From the NCBI GenBank assembly GCA_029532415.1, contig JAQOTA010000050.1, positions 4,464,001 through 4,528,000 on the forward strand: a DNA stretch of 64,000 bases, read 5' to 3'. Shown here piece after piece: positions 1-10,949 of the stretch. Numbering within the stretch: the first letter of the stretch is position 1; each line of letters opens with the position of its first letter. The DNA is from Marasmius tenuissimus. Taxonomy: Eukaryota > Basidiomycota > Agaricomycetes > Agaricales > Marasmiaceae. The translations under genes and the position numbers were made by a program. The notes below the pieces were generated by a model. The model was not told the DNA's origin. It worked only from the letters and a program-made list of their open reading frames with translations, and did no database searches.

Positions 1-1134
1 CCGGCTCGATGACACTTCTCCCGACTGTGGAATGAACTGGCCGCCAGATATCAAACCAATCACAACCTATCTCGACGTACGTCTCTTGCTCCAAATTTCT
101 TGGTCTGCCCTTATCAGTTCCCCCAGCGTAAAGACGTTGTCACTGCCTTGCACGCCGATGGACACGCCGAGTCCTGGGTCGAATGTCGAGGCAGGATACA
201 TTCAGAGATGGACCGAGGAAAATCAAACTCCTCCATTACGCTACTTCCAAAAGTTTTGGAAAAGATTCCGGTCCTGATATTTGCTGGGGATCAGGATCTC
301 ATCTGCAACTACGTTGGTCTAGAAGACATGATTCGGGAGATGACTTGGAATGGTGGAAAGGGGCTCGGGGTACGTTCAGTTCTTTTTTCAGGTGACGGTC
401 CCCAAGCTCATCTCCGATGACAGACTGTACAAACACAGCTCTGGAACGTGAACAATTCCGCTGCGGGAACATGGGTTTCATCTCGAAATTTGACTTACGC
501 GAAGGTTCGTCGTGTGTCGACCTTTTTATCCTATGTTGGCCGATCCGCCCTCTTAGATCTTCAATGCCTCTCATATGGCTCCCTTCGATTCCCCTCACGT
601 CACTCACGACATGATGCTACGGTTCATGGGGGTGGATTTCTCGTCAATCTTTGAGGGTTCCGCAAGAATACCGAGCAACGTTGGATCAGAATCGAAACCA
701 CAATACTTGCCAGACGCGTTGGCTTCCATGACTGCCATTCCTACTAAAACACCGGAGCAAGACAAAGCGATGTGGGAAGGTCAGTAGAATTGTCATCTCG
801 CCTCTGAGACGTTTCTCACTTTTTCTATCTCCATCCAGCATATTACAATGCTGGAGCCGTCGGTGTCGTACTGTTCCTCATCGCTGCAGCCATTGGTACA
901 TTTGTGTGGTGCCGAGTTCGACGTCGGCGTACGCTGCATCTTCCTGTTAATCAGGATGACGAGGAGAGTATACCGCTCACTACCTCCCGTCACGAAGACG
1001 GCGAGGGATTCTCACGAAGGAAAGGAAAGGAGAAGGCGGTTGATTCTCCAGAGGAGCAGGAGCATGAGCAGGCGATCTTCGATGTCGGAGATAGCGATGA
1101 CGAAGACGAGAGACGGTACAGAGACCGCTCATGA
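1..1134 (+). CDS. KEX1: KEX1-type pheromone-processing carboxypeptidase (5' end outside window)
   Basis: C-terminal part of a serine carboxypeptidase (S10 family) that removes basic residues from propeptides in the trans-Golgi. Exons: <2-76, 127-369, 424-504, 557-779, 839-1134. Visible family signatures are CGMNWPPD near the start, the catalytic Asp region FAGDQDLICN and the catalytic His in NASHMAPFD. After the catalytic domain comes a single membrane segment (about 854-915, VGVVLFLIAAAIGTFVW), then a basic stop-transfer stretch and an acidic Glu/Asp-rich cytosolic tail, the arrangement of yeast Kex1. The Ser nucleophile region lies upstream of the window. All four introns are 50-59 nt and keep the frame. 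The gene is intact as far as can be seen. Confidence 0.92.
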
Positions 1135-1754
1135 TAGATACATACCTGTCCGTATTTAAATAAGTATCCTATGTGCACTCGACGTTTGGTGTATGATATG
1201 GTATGTCTAATATAGTACTCTCAGTCCGGGCCTTTCGTACAAGCCTCTGCATGAAGTTCACATACCATCACCCTTGCGGCACATTCAATTGACACAAATG
1301 ACTGCAGAATTAATGAATGGTGTTTATTCGCTGACTATCAGTAAAAGGACTAAATACAAGGAAATGTCTGCGTCATGGTTTGACCAAACCGTCAATGCCA
1401 CATAGTAGCACACTCGAAAGAGCAGGGTACGGAAGGAACAGGAATATGACGCCGCATCCTCATCCTACATCAGCCTCGAAAGGCGAGCCAGATGAAGATG
1501 CTCGTTCTTGTGAGCATCCCAAAGGGACGCCTCGCTCCATCAACCAGAAATCTTCAACGCCACCAGACGAGTTAACGTCTGCGCAAAAAGCTAGCGCTTC
1601 GTGAAAGGTTGAGGTGGACACTTGAAGAGCAAAAAAATTTCGCACTCGGACTTTATAGGCCAGGCAGGCGGAGTTTGAATATGCGTCACGTGGAGAGAGC
1701 GCGTCGCGTCAGGACGTCCCTGGCAATGGCATTCTCTCACACGTTCTCATCGCG
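1135..1754. other. Intergenic region between KEX1 and SPC19
   Basis: About 620 nt without a gene I can support. A short open frame at 1380-1604 is Ser/Thr/Pro-rich, has no recognisable domain and no clear splice link to the next gene. The region probably holds the KEX1 3' UTR and the SPC19 promoter and leader. Confidence 0.5.
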
Positions 1755-2482
1755 ATGTCAAGGCTATCACGACCGAATCTCAAGGGAAGGGACTCTGTGT
1801 TCTCTCATGGACCCGACGTGTATCGAGGCGACATTCAAGCTAGCTGCCCGGCCGATTTGGCCGAGTGCGTCATGTCGCTAGAGGACGTTTGTGAAGAGGT
1901 ATGTTACGAGCATTCTTCCGAATCGATGCCATACTCACGAAATAAGGTCTGATCTGCAGGCTCACGAATCTCAAATTCTTCTTCGAAATGGGACTCGGGA
2001 TTTACCACGAATGACGAAAGTCCTGGACAACCAACGAGTAAAAAGTTGAACTTGTGATCAGCTCAACTCGGCGTTCTAACCTTGATTTTGCTCAGGTTTT
2101 CATGCTGATTGATGAGGGTACTGTCAGAAGATACAAATCGGAGCTCACCGATGAGATTGAACCTGCTGTAACGGAGTTGATTGAACGTGCTGAAGAGGGT
2201 TTAAAAACGCTGGCTCAGAAGGAAAATCAACTACAGGCGAAGGTGAGTGTTCTCTGGCAACAGTTACGGATGTTTCACACTCATACTCTCTAGATTGATC
2301 TCGCAAAATCGCGGCCTCTCAAGCCGAGCGCGGGTCGGACGATGGCATCCCAGAAACTCGAACAGCGAAAGCTAAACACCTTAACCAGACAAAGAGAACA
2401 GCTCGAAGCAGACCTGGAGGCCTTAGAAGCAGAAGTCAGGCAACTGGTGCGGTTATTCTCTCATTTCAAGGATAGCCACTGA
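1755..2482 (+). CDS. SPC19: DASH complex subunit Spc19
   Basis: Predicted subunit of the DASH/Dam1 ring that couples kinetochores to spindle microtubules. Exons 1755-1898, 1960-2037, 2096-2242, 2294-2482 give 185 residues, close to the usual size for this family. The core motif is a run ending in DLPRM-KVL, then VFMLIDEGTV and the helical block EIEPAVTELIERAEEG. This matches the Spc19 pattern of an N-terminal helix bundle, 'F-LI-E--V', and 'I-P-I-ELI-RAE-GL'. The C-terminal third is a strongly charged coiled coil rich in Glu, Gln and Leu. The start at 1755 is the first ATG giving a continuous reading frame through all four exons. Assignment rests on motif memory; an unrelated coiled-coil protein is the alternative. 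Confidence 0.72.
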
Positions 2483-2593
2483 TGTGCAGTTGTTCAATCC
2501 AGGAATCAGATAGTCTAAAGATTTAAACCGTCCCTTCCATTGCATCCTGTACCTTTACAATTAGTATTACACGAACCATTTAGATACTGTACA

Positions 2594-4977
2594 CTAGTTG
2601 ATTCCCACCATCTGTATCTCGCTGATCACTATGGCATGCACTTTCTGTCCTTGCTCGATAACCTCTGGCCCGTCTTTCTGGCGTTGAGGTAAGACCGCCA
2701 ATCCATTTGCCCCACTCAAACTGGCGACGCGGCTCGATCGTTGTCCTCCGGTACTAAATGCCTTCAATCCTTGGCCGTCCGACTTGATGAACACACGATG
2801 AAACTCTGTCCTTGGATCTAATCTCATGGAAGATTGTAACTGCGAATTGTTCGTCAATACACTGATGTACTCGAGGATGGGGGAGGGGCAATCACCTCAA
2901 CCTGCACTCGAGGCAACTGGCACATCTTTTCTGGCCATCCTCCGAGTTTACGCAAAGCCGGAAGGGCGAAGATGTAGAACGTAACGAGGGCAGAGGCAGG
3001 GTTACCGGGAAGCGCGAACATAGGCCTCGCTGTGCCGTCTGGAAGGGGTATGGTAGCGAACGTAGTCGGCTTTCCGGGCTTGATAGTCACCCTTCCAAAA
3101 TGAACAGTTCCTTTGAAATGCCGTTCGATGACAGGCTTCAGTAGGTCGGCGGGGCCCATGGATGTCCCTCCAGTAGTCAAAATCAAATCGGCCTTGTCGA
3201 TGCCTTTCTGTATGGCAGAAACGTGAGCATCGATCCTGTAGTTCGCGTCAATGGAAGGCTCCTGAGGGAGGGGGTGTAGGTACACTCAACTCGTCCACTA
3301 CAATTCCAAGGTCCAAAACTTCGTAACCTAAGCTCTCGAGAGCGGCCTGCAAGGAGGGACGGTTTGTGTCCCACGACGTCCATGAACCGGATGGTGGCAA
3401 AGTCTTCGTGTTTAAGTCGATAATCTCGTTCCCAGTGCTCAAGATGGCTACAACGGGTCTCTTGTATACTTGAACCTGTCATTCGCACCCGTTGAGTATT
3501 CGAATGAGTCGCAAAATAATTCTCACCTCCTTCCGTCCGACAAATGCTAAGGTTCCTATCTCACCGCCAGCGCCTGTAATCCTTTCTCCTTTTTGTAGTA
3601 CCAAATCGCCTTTGCGGACATCAGACCCAGGATCTCGCACGTTTTCTCCAGCGGGAACTTGTGCGAGGGTCTCAACTTCCTTTTCTTCGCCATCTTCGTC
3701 GTGGGTGGATACCACATGGGTGTCTTCAACCATAATAACTGCATCTGTGCCAACGGGTAGGGAACCCCCTGTGTTTATCCGATAGATGGTACCTTCAGGT
3801 AATGGTTGATCCAGTGAATGTGTTTGCGAGGTGACAACTTTGAACGTTCCCGGCACGGTTGACGCTAAACAGAGAACACATTATTGTCGACGTCATTCTC
3901 AGCACAGAATGAATACCTTTCAAGGCGTAACCATCCACGCTTGTAGTTTGTGTAGGAGGGAAATCGGAAGGAGAAGATATATCTTCTGCTAGGACGAATC
4001 CTTTCAAGGAAGAGTCGACCTATGGCTTCGTGGTGAGTATGGGTACAAGGTTGGTGTATCTCAAAACAAACTTGACGAGTGATGGTCGCCGAAGGAGAAA
4101 TGGTATCGTTGATCGTTCTCATGGCGTCCTCATAAGAAATGAGAGGGTAAGGAGAGACGCGGTGCCGAGCAGATACTGTGAAGCGCGTTCAGATGAAGAC
4201 GCAGGTCGACGGGACTGATGGCAAGACTGCTCACTGGCTTGGGACGGATCGTGAGATAAAACCTTCGGTTGAGGTGCATGGTGGTGATCGTGTTGGTGAG
4301 AGTGACTGGGTTGGTGGGAGTGTCCGTGCCCACTTGACGACATGGCAGCGTGTACACCACAGCCGGAACCACCTCGAATGAGATCCACAGCATGTTCAAT
4401 TGCACCATTCGAAATCAATGCGTCCAGGTTCTCTTTGACCGCTTTCACACTCCCAGGAAGGGTGATAACTAAGGTATTTCGGATTGTTCCCGCAACAGGC
4501 CTTGACAGGATTGCCAAAGGAGTCTTTTGAAGCGATGTCGACAGAAGCAAATGAACAATACCAGGTGCCTCTCTTTCCAAGAGGACCGATATGGCCTGGC
4601 CACGAAAGATCGTTCGTGAGACAGACATTGTTTGCATTGGACTTGGGAGGCCTACCTCTGGAGTGCGATCGCGTACGCCAAAGCCCGTACCCCCAGTTGT
4701 TAACACCCAGTCTATCTCGCCAGATTCCGCCCAACCCTTGATCGCCTTTTGAATTAATGTCACATCGTCGGGCACAATCTTGACCTCTACACATCGGTAT
4801 TTCGAGGGATCTTGATTGAGGATTTCTCGGGCCGTGGGACCAGATTTGTCCGCGCTCGAGTTTGAGCTAGCGGTATCACTGACTACATATCTTCAGCTGA
4901 GATTGCTGATGCATTCTAGGTTATTGGCACAGACCTGTGAGGACTGCAACACGGATGGGAGAACGAGACGAAGCCAT
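2594..4977 (-). CDS. cnxE: Gephyrin/CnxE-like molybdopterin adenylyl- and molybdotransferase
   Basis: Bifunctional last step of molybdenum cofactor synthesis: adenylation of molybdopterin, then molybdate insertion. Exons in transcription order: 4977-4935, 4882-4656, 4595-4235, 4175-4072, 4019-3917, 3864-3527, 3475-3291, 3235-2896, 2839-2594; 648 residues. The N-terminal third is MogA-like (TTGGTGFGVRD, then LLEREAPG). The remainder is MoeA-like: SVDGYAL, INTGGSLPVGTDAVI, LSTGNE, LTTGGTSMGPADLLKP and the ALPGNPASALVTF block. G-then-E order matches animal gephyrin and is the reverse of plant Cnx1. A His-rich stretch (about residues 180-196) sits in the linker. The seventh intron (3290-3236) was placed so that exon 7 ends in VVDE and exon 8 starts IDAHV, the family pattern; a 24-nt alternative was rejected. 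Confidence 0.93.
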
Positions 4978-5085
4978 TGGTCTGGAGATTAGATTACCGG
5001 GGTCCGGCTAATTTCAAGATAAGATCGTTCCCACGGCATCATCGAGACTCGAATTTTTTCAGCTCGCGTCTCTAACTCGTGCACA

Positions 5086-7882
5086 ATGGCCACAGAATCC
5101 TCTGTTGGCGAGCCTTTCACTCTCTCAAGCTATGCAATACCACAACGTCTGTCGAAATCCGGCAAGCTTCCTTCGACTTCAGCGGATGTATACGCGACGC
5201 ATCACAAAGCGGGTGGAGGCTCAGAGGGTTATGTGACAGTAGCTGCTCAAGGAGATGGTGTACATGTACTGGAAGTGAGTACAAATTTCATCACAATTTG
5301 CTCAAAATCTGAACCGCTCTTGTAGCTCTCTACCCTTCACCCCATCATATCACATACTTTGGGACCATCTACAACCTACTGTTGCGCGCCAGTGTCGCGA
5401 AATGTACCTTCGGGGAATGACCGTATCTGTACAACGTACGCTGGTATAGCATCCTCATCGGATATCGACAATGAGCACTCCAATCGAACCGTATGGTCGT
5501 GGTCAGAAAACCTCTCTGGCTCCATTGCCGACCGAGCATCTCAAAAGAGAAAGGCTGCCTCGGTAAGTGTCCATTTCTTCACAACTTCTGTCGGTTTCGA
5601 AATTCATTTGACATTTGAAGGATGATTTATAGCTTTCACACTCCCTCTCTGGGTTGTACACATGCGACGAACTTCCTTTGAAACTTCTCGCATCCTCACC
5701 AAATGGCGGATGGACATTACTTGATGAGGACCTCAACGTTCTAGGCACCCGAAAACCTCAAACATCTAACTCAAGGCTGAAGAAATGTTTTGTTCTTCCT
5801 CGACACAGTTGTCGCTTCCTTCCATCACATTCTACTCCTGCCCAAGCGGCCGTGGTTATAACTATCCTGGAGACAGAAAATTCGCTACAGATATCGATAC
5901 TCGCAGTCGACTCGAATACAAACCTGTTCATCGAACTGGTGGAGACTGCACTTACCGAACAAGATGTGAGTAGCTCATAGTCAACTGGTAACTTCGCAGC
6001 TCAAACGACATACAGGTTGCAGACGTCTCCTTCAGCACTGGAGGTTTCCTTAGCATCCTATGTAAGAGATCAAACCTTCACCTACATCTCAATCTGACTG
6101 CTCTCACAGCAAAAAGCGGATCATGGAGTTCATATGAGCTGAAATCGATGGACAATACACTGCAGGCGGTGCCGCTCGCAGACAAACTTCAACTAGGAAA
6201 TCTCTCCTTTTTGTCATCCTTGAAGGAGGCTGAGGTTTCGATTATCTCTCTCACCTCCTCCCACGTCTTACTTGCCGGTTTCACTGGGCCAACCTCCAAT
6301 CGAGAAATTGCGCTTCTCTTATGGGATCTCCAGTTCTCAGTTCTCCTCGCGTCACGAACCATTCCGATTCCAAGTAATATCGTCAGCGATAAGCTCGCAA
6401 TCACTCTGGTGGACGCGATGTCCTCTTCCAACGTCCTCCTCGTCCTCACGCCCTCCGTGCCCCACCCCGAGCGACGGAAGTCTTCAGGGAATACCTCCGC
6501 TACCTCTACTGTTCTCGTTATTCCCGTTGTTGTCCCGCCCTCATCAAGCGTTGCCAATGCTATGGGCAGAGCTTCCGCCGGCATCGTATGGCTGACAAAA
6601 GACCAATCATCGGAAGGACCGGTACAATACGACCCTGGCAGAAGGAAGGTTCTATCTGATATGCGTTCAGCGATGGAGAAAAACCGTCCTCAAAACGCCA
6701 ACGACGCTTTCTTTGCGTGGGAGAAACGTGAGCTTGTTGAAGACGCGAAGAAACCTGTGGAAAACGATACTGCACTCGGAAAAACGGTGGGCTCGTTTCT
6801 ATTCGATATCAACTAGTCAGTTCTGAGCAGAGGTTCCAGGTCGAAGAACGTCGGATAGTGTACGGCTATGGATTCATCAAAGACGTTTTGGACATCGTTC
6901 TGCGACCAACACAACTCCAGACCGTGACGTATTCCTCTCAAATAGTCAAACACCTTCTCGAAAAGAAGCTTGTGAGTTCCAGTATGCTGGACTCTGGACT
7001 GCTTGCCGCTTTGCGTCTGCGGAATGACTGGGTACGCAGTGATCTCTTCCGATAAGTTTCAGTTTGAATGAACGACATATTGTAGGCTTCCGTAGTCCAG
7101 TCTTTCAGCTCTGTGTCCGATCTGCAAGAGCTTGAGATTGTGGAGACCCTTCGATACGTCTTGGCTCGACACCGGCATACCCAGCAGCCGACTGCATCCA
7201 CGGACGGCGATGCCATGCAGGTCGATTTTGTCACGCCAATACAGGATGATATGCCAACGTTGAAGGAATTCTTGAATCTTTGCCTCGGATACAAGGTGTC
7301 GCCGACGCCGTTACGTTTCGCACTGAGGCGGTACATGGCAGATGTGGATGATGTTGCCTGCCTTTTGGAAGTTCTGGATGGCTGGATTGCACAATGGACA
7401 TCACGAGAGTTACAGTTATTCCCGTCGAAGAAGCTTTTGGACAAAAACGAGCACGGAGTTGTGGTTGTGAAGAAGGAAACCAAAAGGGCAGAATTGTCCC
7501 TTCCACCATTAACTGAAGTATGTTTTGACACCATTCTGGGTCTATCCGTTTTCTCATTTCATTTCGCTAGGTCCTTTTCTTTGTACAAACGTTGCTCGAC
7601 GTTTCTTTCGTCAACCTGATCCAAAACCCGCCTTCTCATCGGATTTTAAAGCGGATTCAATCTAGAATCGATCCCGAAATTGCTTCGATTGACGAAACGG
7701 AGAAGTTACGTGGGCCTTTGCATGTGTTCGCCGCAACCCATTCCGAAGCTCTCAAAAATGCGAAGGAGGCGTCGGAAGGCAAGAACGCTCCCCAAGGCGA
7801 CTGGCGACAAAGAAGGAAGCTGGCCCAAGACCAGGCCGGTATGGGAATCGGGCTTTACCAGTTGGAAGAGTTGACTCTATGA
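5086..7882 (+). CDS. Probable nucleolar Nol11/Utp8-like small-subunit processome protein
   Basis: Exons 5086-5274, 5326-5562, 5633-5965, 6016-6061, 6110-6786, 6840-7031, 7086-7517, 7571-7882 give 805 residues. The first half reads as irregular beta-propeller-like strands (repeated short hydrophobic/Ser blocks such as GYVTVAAQGDGVHVLEL). The second half is helical, with VEERRIVYGYGFIKDVLDIV, a run of Leu-rich helices and a conserved-looking end GLYQLEELTL. Propeller plus helical C-terminus and overall size fit Nol11/Utp8 of the U3 snoRNP (pre-18S rRNA transcription and processing), but I have no diagnostic motif. Another propeller scaffold is possible. No frame breaks were seen; all introns are 47-69 nt with good consensus. 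Confidence 0.45.
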
Positions 7883-7997
7883 GCAGATCATGTATGTACA
7901 CTCTGCCTGCCCCTACCGACGCAAAATCTCACAGACTGTATAGATATTGTGCTGTACATCTAGTGTTCCTCTATCAATACATCTCTTCGTTAACATG

Positions 7998-8577
7998 TCA
8001 AGCCGAGATTCCGTTCTCCGCAAACAGTTTCCCAACAGTGCTCAGCTGGTGGCCTAGGTCACCCGTTGTCTTCGTGAATTGGTCCAGCAACGACTGGATC
8101 TCTCGTTGTCGGTCCGTCGAGCTCGTCTTCTCCTGTTCTGTGGTGAGGGATTCTTCTACTTTCTGCGCATCTGTGATGATCGAAATCAAATTTTCTTTCT
8201 GTTCCTTGATCGACGATAATAACGGCGTCACTGAGTAGAGTAAGAACGTCATCGCTTTTCAGGAGAAAGAGAAACCATGAGGAACTCATCGACACTGACA
8301 TTCGTCCCTAACTTTAGGATCCAAATCCTCTCTCTTCAATGCCTCCTCGATACTCGTGAGCGCGTCGTGGCAGATCGAGCGATAGCTGGACTCCTCAGAT
8401 TGGAGTTTGGCCAACGAGTCTACCTGTGCCTCCGGGCTACCTGAATTTAGTAGAAGCTTCGGAATGTAGGGTCAAATGGTACGCACCTATCGAGGCTCGC
8501 GCTTGGGATGCTTGATGGTAGTACTGACATGAGAGGCTACAGGTACGAGACCCGGATAGCCAAGCCGCCCCTGTCAT
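7998..8577 (-). CDS. Small coiled-coil protein, unknown function
   Basis: Exons 8577-8487, 8440-8300, 8230-7998 encode 154 residues. I do not recognise the family. The N-terminal 30 residues are Ser/Cys-rich. The rest is predicted helical with heptad-like spacing and many Glu, Lys, Gln and Ser residues (LLSSIKEQKENLISIITDAQ and onward), ending in a short hydrophobic tail. No signal peptide or membrane segment is evident. It is convergent with the preceding nucleolar-type gene, with only 115 bp between the stop codons. Both intron junctions keep the frame and have canonical GT and AG ends, which supports it being a real gene. Subunits of tethering or kinetochore complexes often look like this, but that is only a guess. 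Confidence 0.6.
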
Positions 8578-8659
8578 CCTGACGCAATGAACCCGTTAAA
8601 CAGGTACCAACCATCCACGTGACTCGCTGACGCGTAGAAGATGATTAAACATATGCAAA

Positions 8660-9170
8660 TAGTTGGTGTGGCTTTCAAATTCTTGGATCCGTCGAGGATG
8701 ATCCAGCCGCGCTGGACCCTGGCACGGGGTCGCAAGCAATTCTCTGCTTGGTAGCCGATTTCGATAATGGGGACGTTGCTGTGAGACCTGTGGGTGACTT
8801 TTCCCGAGCTTGACAACGTTTTGCCTTCCAGAACGCCCCTCCTCGTGAAAATCGCCGTCAGTGTTGATCTTCGTCTTGCTTCCCCGTACCATCGCAGGGA
8901 TCGTGGACATCACAGACCAGTCGTTGTGGCCCGGCCGGAGAGCACGAACACCATCGATAAGCATGGTAGAGTGAGGAAAACCTTTATCGGAGAGCTCAAA
9001 GAGCCTTGGAGCACACTGACAGGACGACAGGACAAACTGTTCATCACAGCAAGCAGAAGGGTATCCTCGCAATACTTGGACGGGCCTCTCGCGAGTGGAT
9101 TTCTGCACATCAGCCGGTTGACCATGAAATGGTAAGTTCTCCACCTCCCTTCTTGCCGAAAGCTGTTGCA
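8660..9170 (+). pseudogene. Degraded DUF7330-like gene copy
   Basis: Relic of the gene family that follows in three copies. Its first block (about 8680-8790) reads like the end of exon 1 of the intact copies: an ED-P-A stretch, then a segment ending DFDNGDVAVRP that parallels ESDNGDVVVRL. A splice-acceptor-like cttccag at about 8830 precedes a stretch whose pieces match exon 2 only when the frame is switched: LLPRT-AGIVDIT in one frame, then FIGELKEPW and ASRRV--QYLDG in another. It lacks about ten residues of exon 2, has at least one frameshift and no intact start. The sequence then runs directly into the promoter-like region shared by the intact copies. I see no way for it to encode a full-length protein. 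Confidence 0.75.
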
Positions 9171-10555
9171 TCGTATCGCGTCTTGAAAACACAGCACTAC
9201 TATCTAGCGGGTGCTTGAAAAGGATAGGAATGGCCTTGAATTGGCTGCATCCCTTACTATTTCGGCTGCTGCGGTAAACCTTATTTGATAGCTATAAGAT
9301 GAAAACCGTCACGTTCCCACCGCACCCTACACCCATCTTCCCTCCCCCCACAAACGTCCCCTGCTTGACACTCTCCCGATCTCTCGAAGCTGTGAGCACT
9401 CCCTCGTCTCCTCTCTTGCCACTGACTAAAGTACGATAGGCTCATCTTTGTCTGACATGAAAACGCAAGATACACCTCCGCCTATTTACACCGCTGACTC
9501 GACTGGCAGTGGGAGCGACGGCCTTCAGAAAACACCTTGCAACTACACGAGACTCATCCGTGAAAACGGTCCGATCGAAGAGACGTTCGTCGTCGATCAC
9601 ACCATTCGAGTCAACGAGGCGCTCCTTTCGCCTCTCACCGATACACAACGACAGGCGGAAGGAGGAAGGAACAATCTCTACGTTAAGGCGAAATCGGGGC
9701 ATGTAGACGTAACCATCCATGTCGTGGAGGATAGCCCGGCGTCGATGTCCAATACTCCTATCGACTTGACCAAGTCGTTACCGTCAACATTGAAGCTTGT
9801 GGTCGAATCCGATAATGGCGACGTTGTTGTGAGATTGGTACTGTGTTTCTTTGCCGCTTCGTATTGGACGTGGAAGCTCACGCGTACACGATTGTTCCTA
9901 ATCTTCAGCGTGCTCCAGGTCCCCGAGAAGGACGCCGCCCCATACATCTCACTGTGAAAGCACGGTCCGGATCCGTCTTCCTCTTACTTCCTCGTCCAAC
10001 CAGAGGAGTCGTACAGATTACTGCGGACAGGCGACCAGTCGATGTATCCGATCGACTTGCACAGATCACAAATTACACGTCTGAAGTAAATAAGGAGAGA
10101 AAGTTGATCATCGGAGAAGTCGGGGGACCGTGGTTGAACACGGTCGATAAAGACGAGTATATCCTTGAAGCGAGCCGGAGGGTGTTTTTGCAATACGTGG
10201 ACGAGGAGTTTGAGAAGCCGAAAGTGGATGGAGAGTGTATTATATGTTGATTTTTTGACCTTCGCTCGATGATAGGTATCTCTTTTCTTCTTCCGTGTAA
10301 GAGCATTGCTTGCCTCGTTTGTACTTTAGTGTCATAGTTGTTCGCCGCATTATGTATTATACCAAACTAAAATGCACCACGCCTTCAGCGCTTCTGTACG
10401 TAGACAGCGTTTAGACGCCAGGAGATGGTTTAAGAGGCGATAAGGGTTGATTCTCTCCCAGAGCCTCCGTACGTTGCTCCACGACCCGATTCGCACATCA
10501 TGGAGGTGAGTCTCGCCTCCATCCCCTAGCTCCAAGCCAAACGTTACATTGCGTT
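9155..10555 (+). repeat. Tandem duplication unit 1 (DUF7330-like copy A with flanks)
   Basis: A segment of about 1.4 kb containing promoter, gene copy A, 3' region and a downstream leader-like piece. It matches unit 2 at 10665-12125 almost throughout. Shared landmarks include the ctagcgggtgcttgaaaagg motif upstream, a polypyrimidine block with cctccccccacaaacgtccc, the 3' motif ttgcctcgtttgtactttag, and gttcgccgcattatgta. Boundaries are approximate. Confidence 0.85.
9457..10250 (+). CDS. DUF7330-like protein, array copy A, ends in CaaX-type motif
   Basis: Exons 9457-9837 and 9909-10250 encode 240 residues. The ATG at 9457 is the first one after the leader and lies at the equivalent position to copy B. 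I recognise the DUF7330-like pattern: an N-terminal segment with FVVD--I-VNEALL, then repeated beta-rich blocks in which a short 'sGxv' turn recurs (KAKSGHVDVTIHV, ESDNGDVVVRL, KARSGSVFLLLP), then GEVGGPW and EASRRVFLQYVDEEF. These probably form a stacked beta (solenoid-like) fold; the function is unknown. The protein ends in CIIC. A Cys at position -4 followed by two aliphatic residues and Cys is a possible farnesylation box, so the protein may be membrane-anchored. No signal peptide is present. Confidence 0.85.
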
Positions 10556-10949
10556 GGCCTCAAAATGACAAGTCCTGTTCCGCCGCCCCTTCTGACAGTA
10601 TTTTTGCAGAGTCAGCTCGAGGGGTCATGCAATGATGAACGCAAGTCCTTCACCCCAGATTGCCCCTTGCTGAAAACTGTCGCGTTGCGTCCCGAAACAC
10701 AGTACTAATGTCTAGCGGGTGCTTGAAAAGGATGTGAATGACCTTGAATTGGTTACATACCTTACTATTTCCGCTGCGGCAAACCTTAATTGATAGAAAA
10801 CACCACGTTCCCACCGCACCTTACAACTATCTTCCCTCCCCCCACAAACGTCCCCTGCTTGACGCTCTCCCAATCTCTCAAAGTCGTGAGTGCTCTCCCG
10901 TCCTCTCTTTCCATTACCTAAATTGTGACAGACCCATTTCAGTTCTGAC
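10556..10949. other. Spacer and duplicated promoter between copies A and B
   Basis: About 110 bp (10556-10665) is unique to this spacer and contains nothing I can name. From about 10665 the sequence is the duplicated promoter of copy B, very similar to 9155-9456. It includes a CT-rich tract and a putative TATA-poor leader ending at the ATG at 10950. Confidence 0.6.

Noticed and set aside
3262..3285. 24-nt intron in the Mo-cofactor gene joining two overlapping frames
   Set aside because: Too short for a spliceosomal intron; a 55-nt intron at 3290-3236 with good ends restores the expected VVDE/IDAHV sequence.
8596..9197. Long minus-strand open frame of 198 codons
   Set aside because: It is antisense to the DUF7330-like pseudogene, starts without ATG context and contains no domain.
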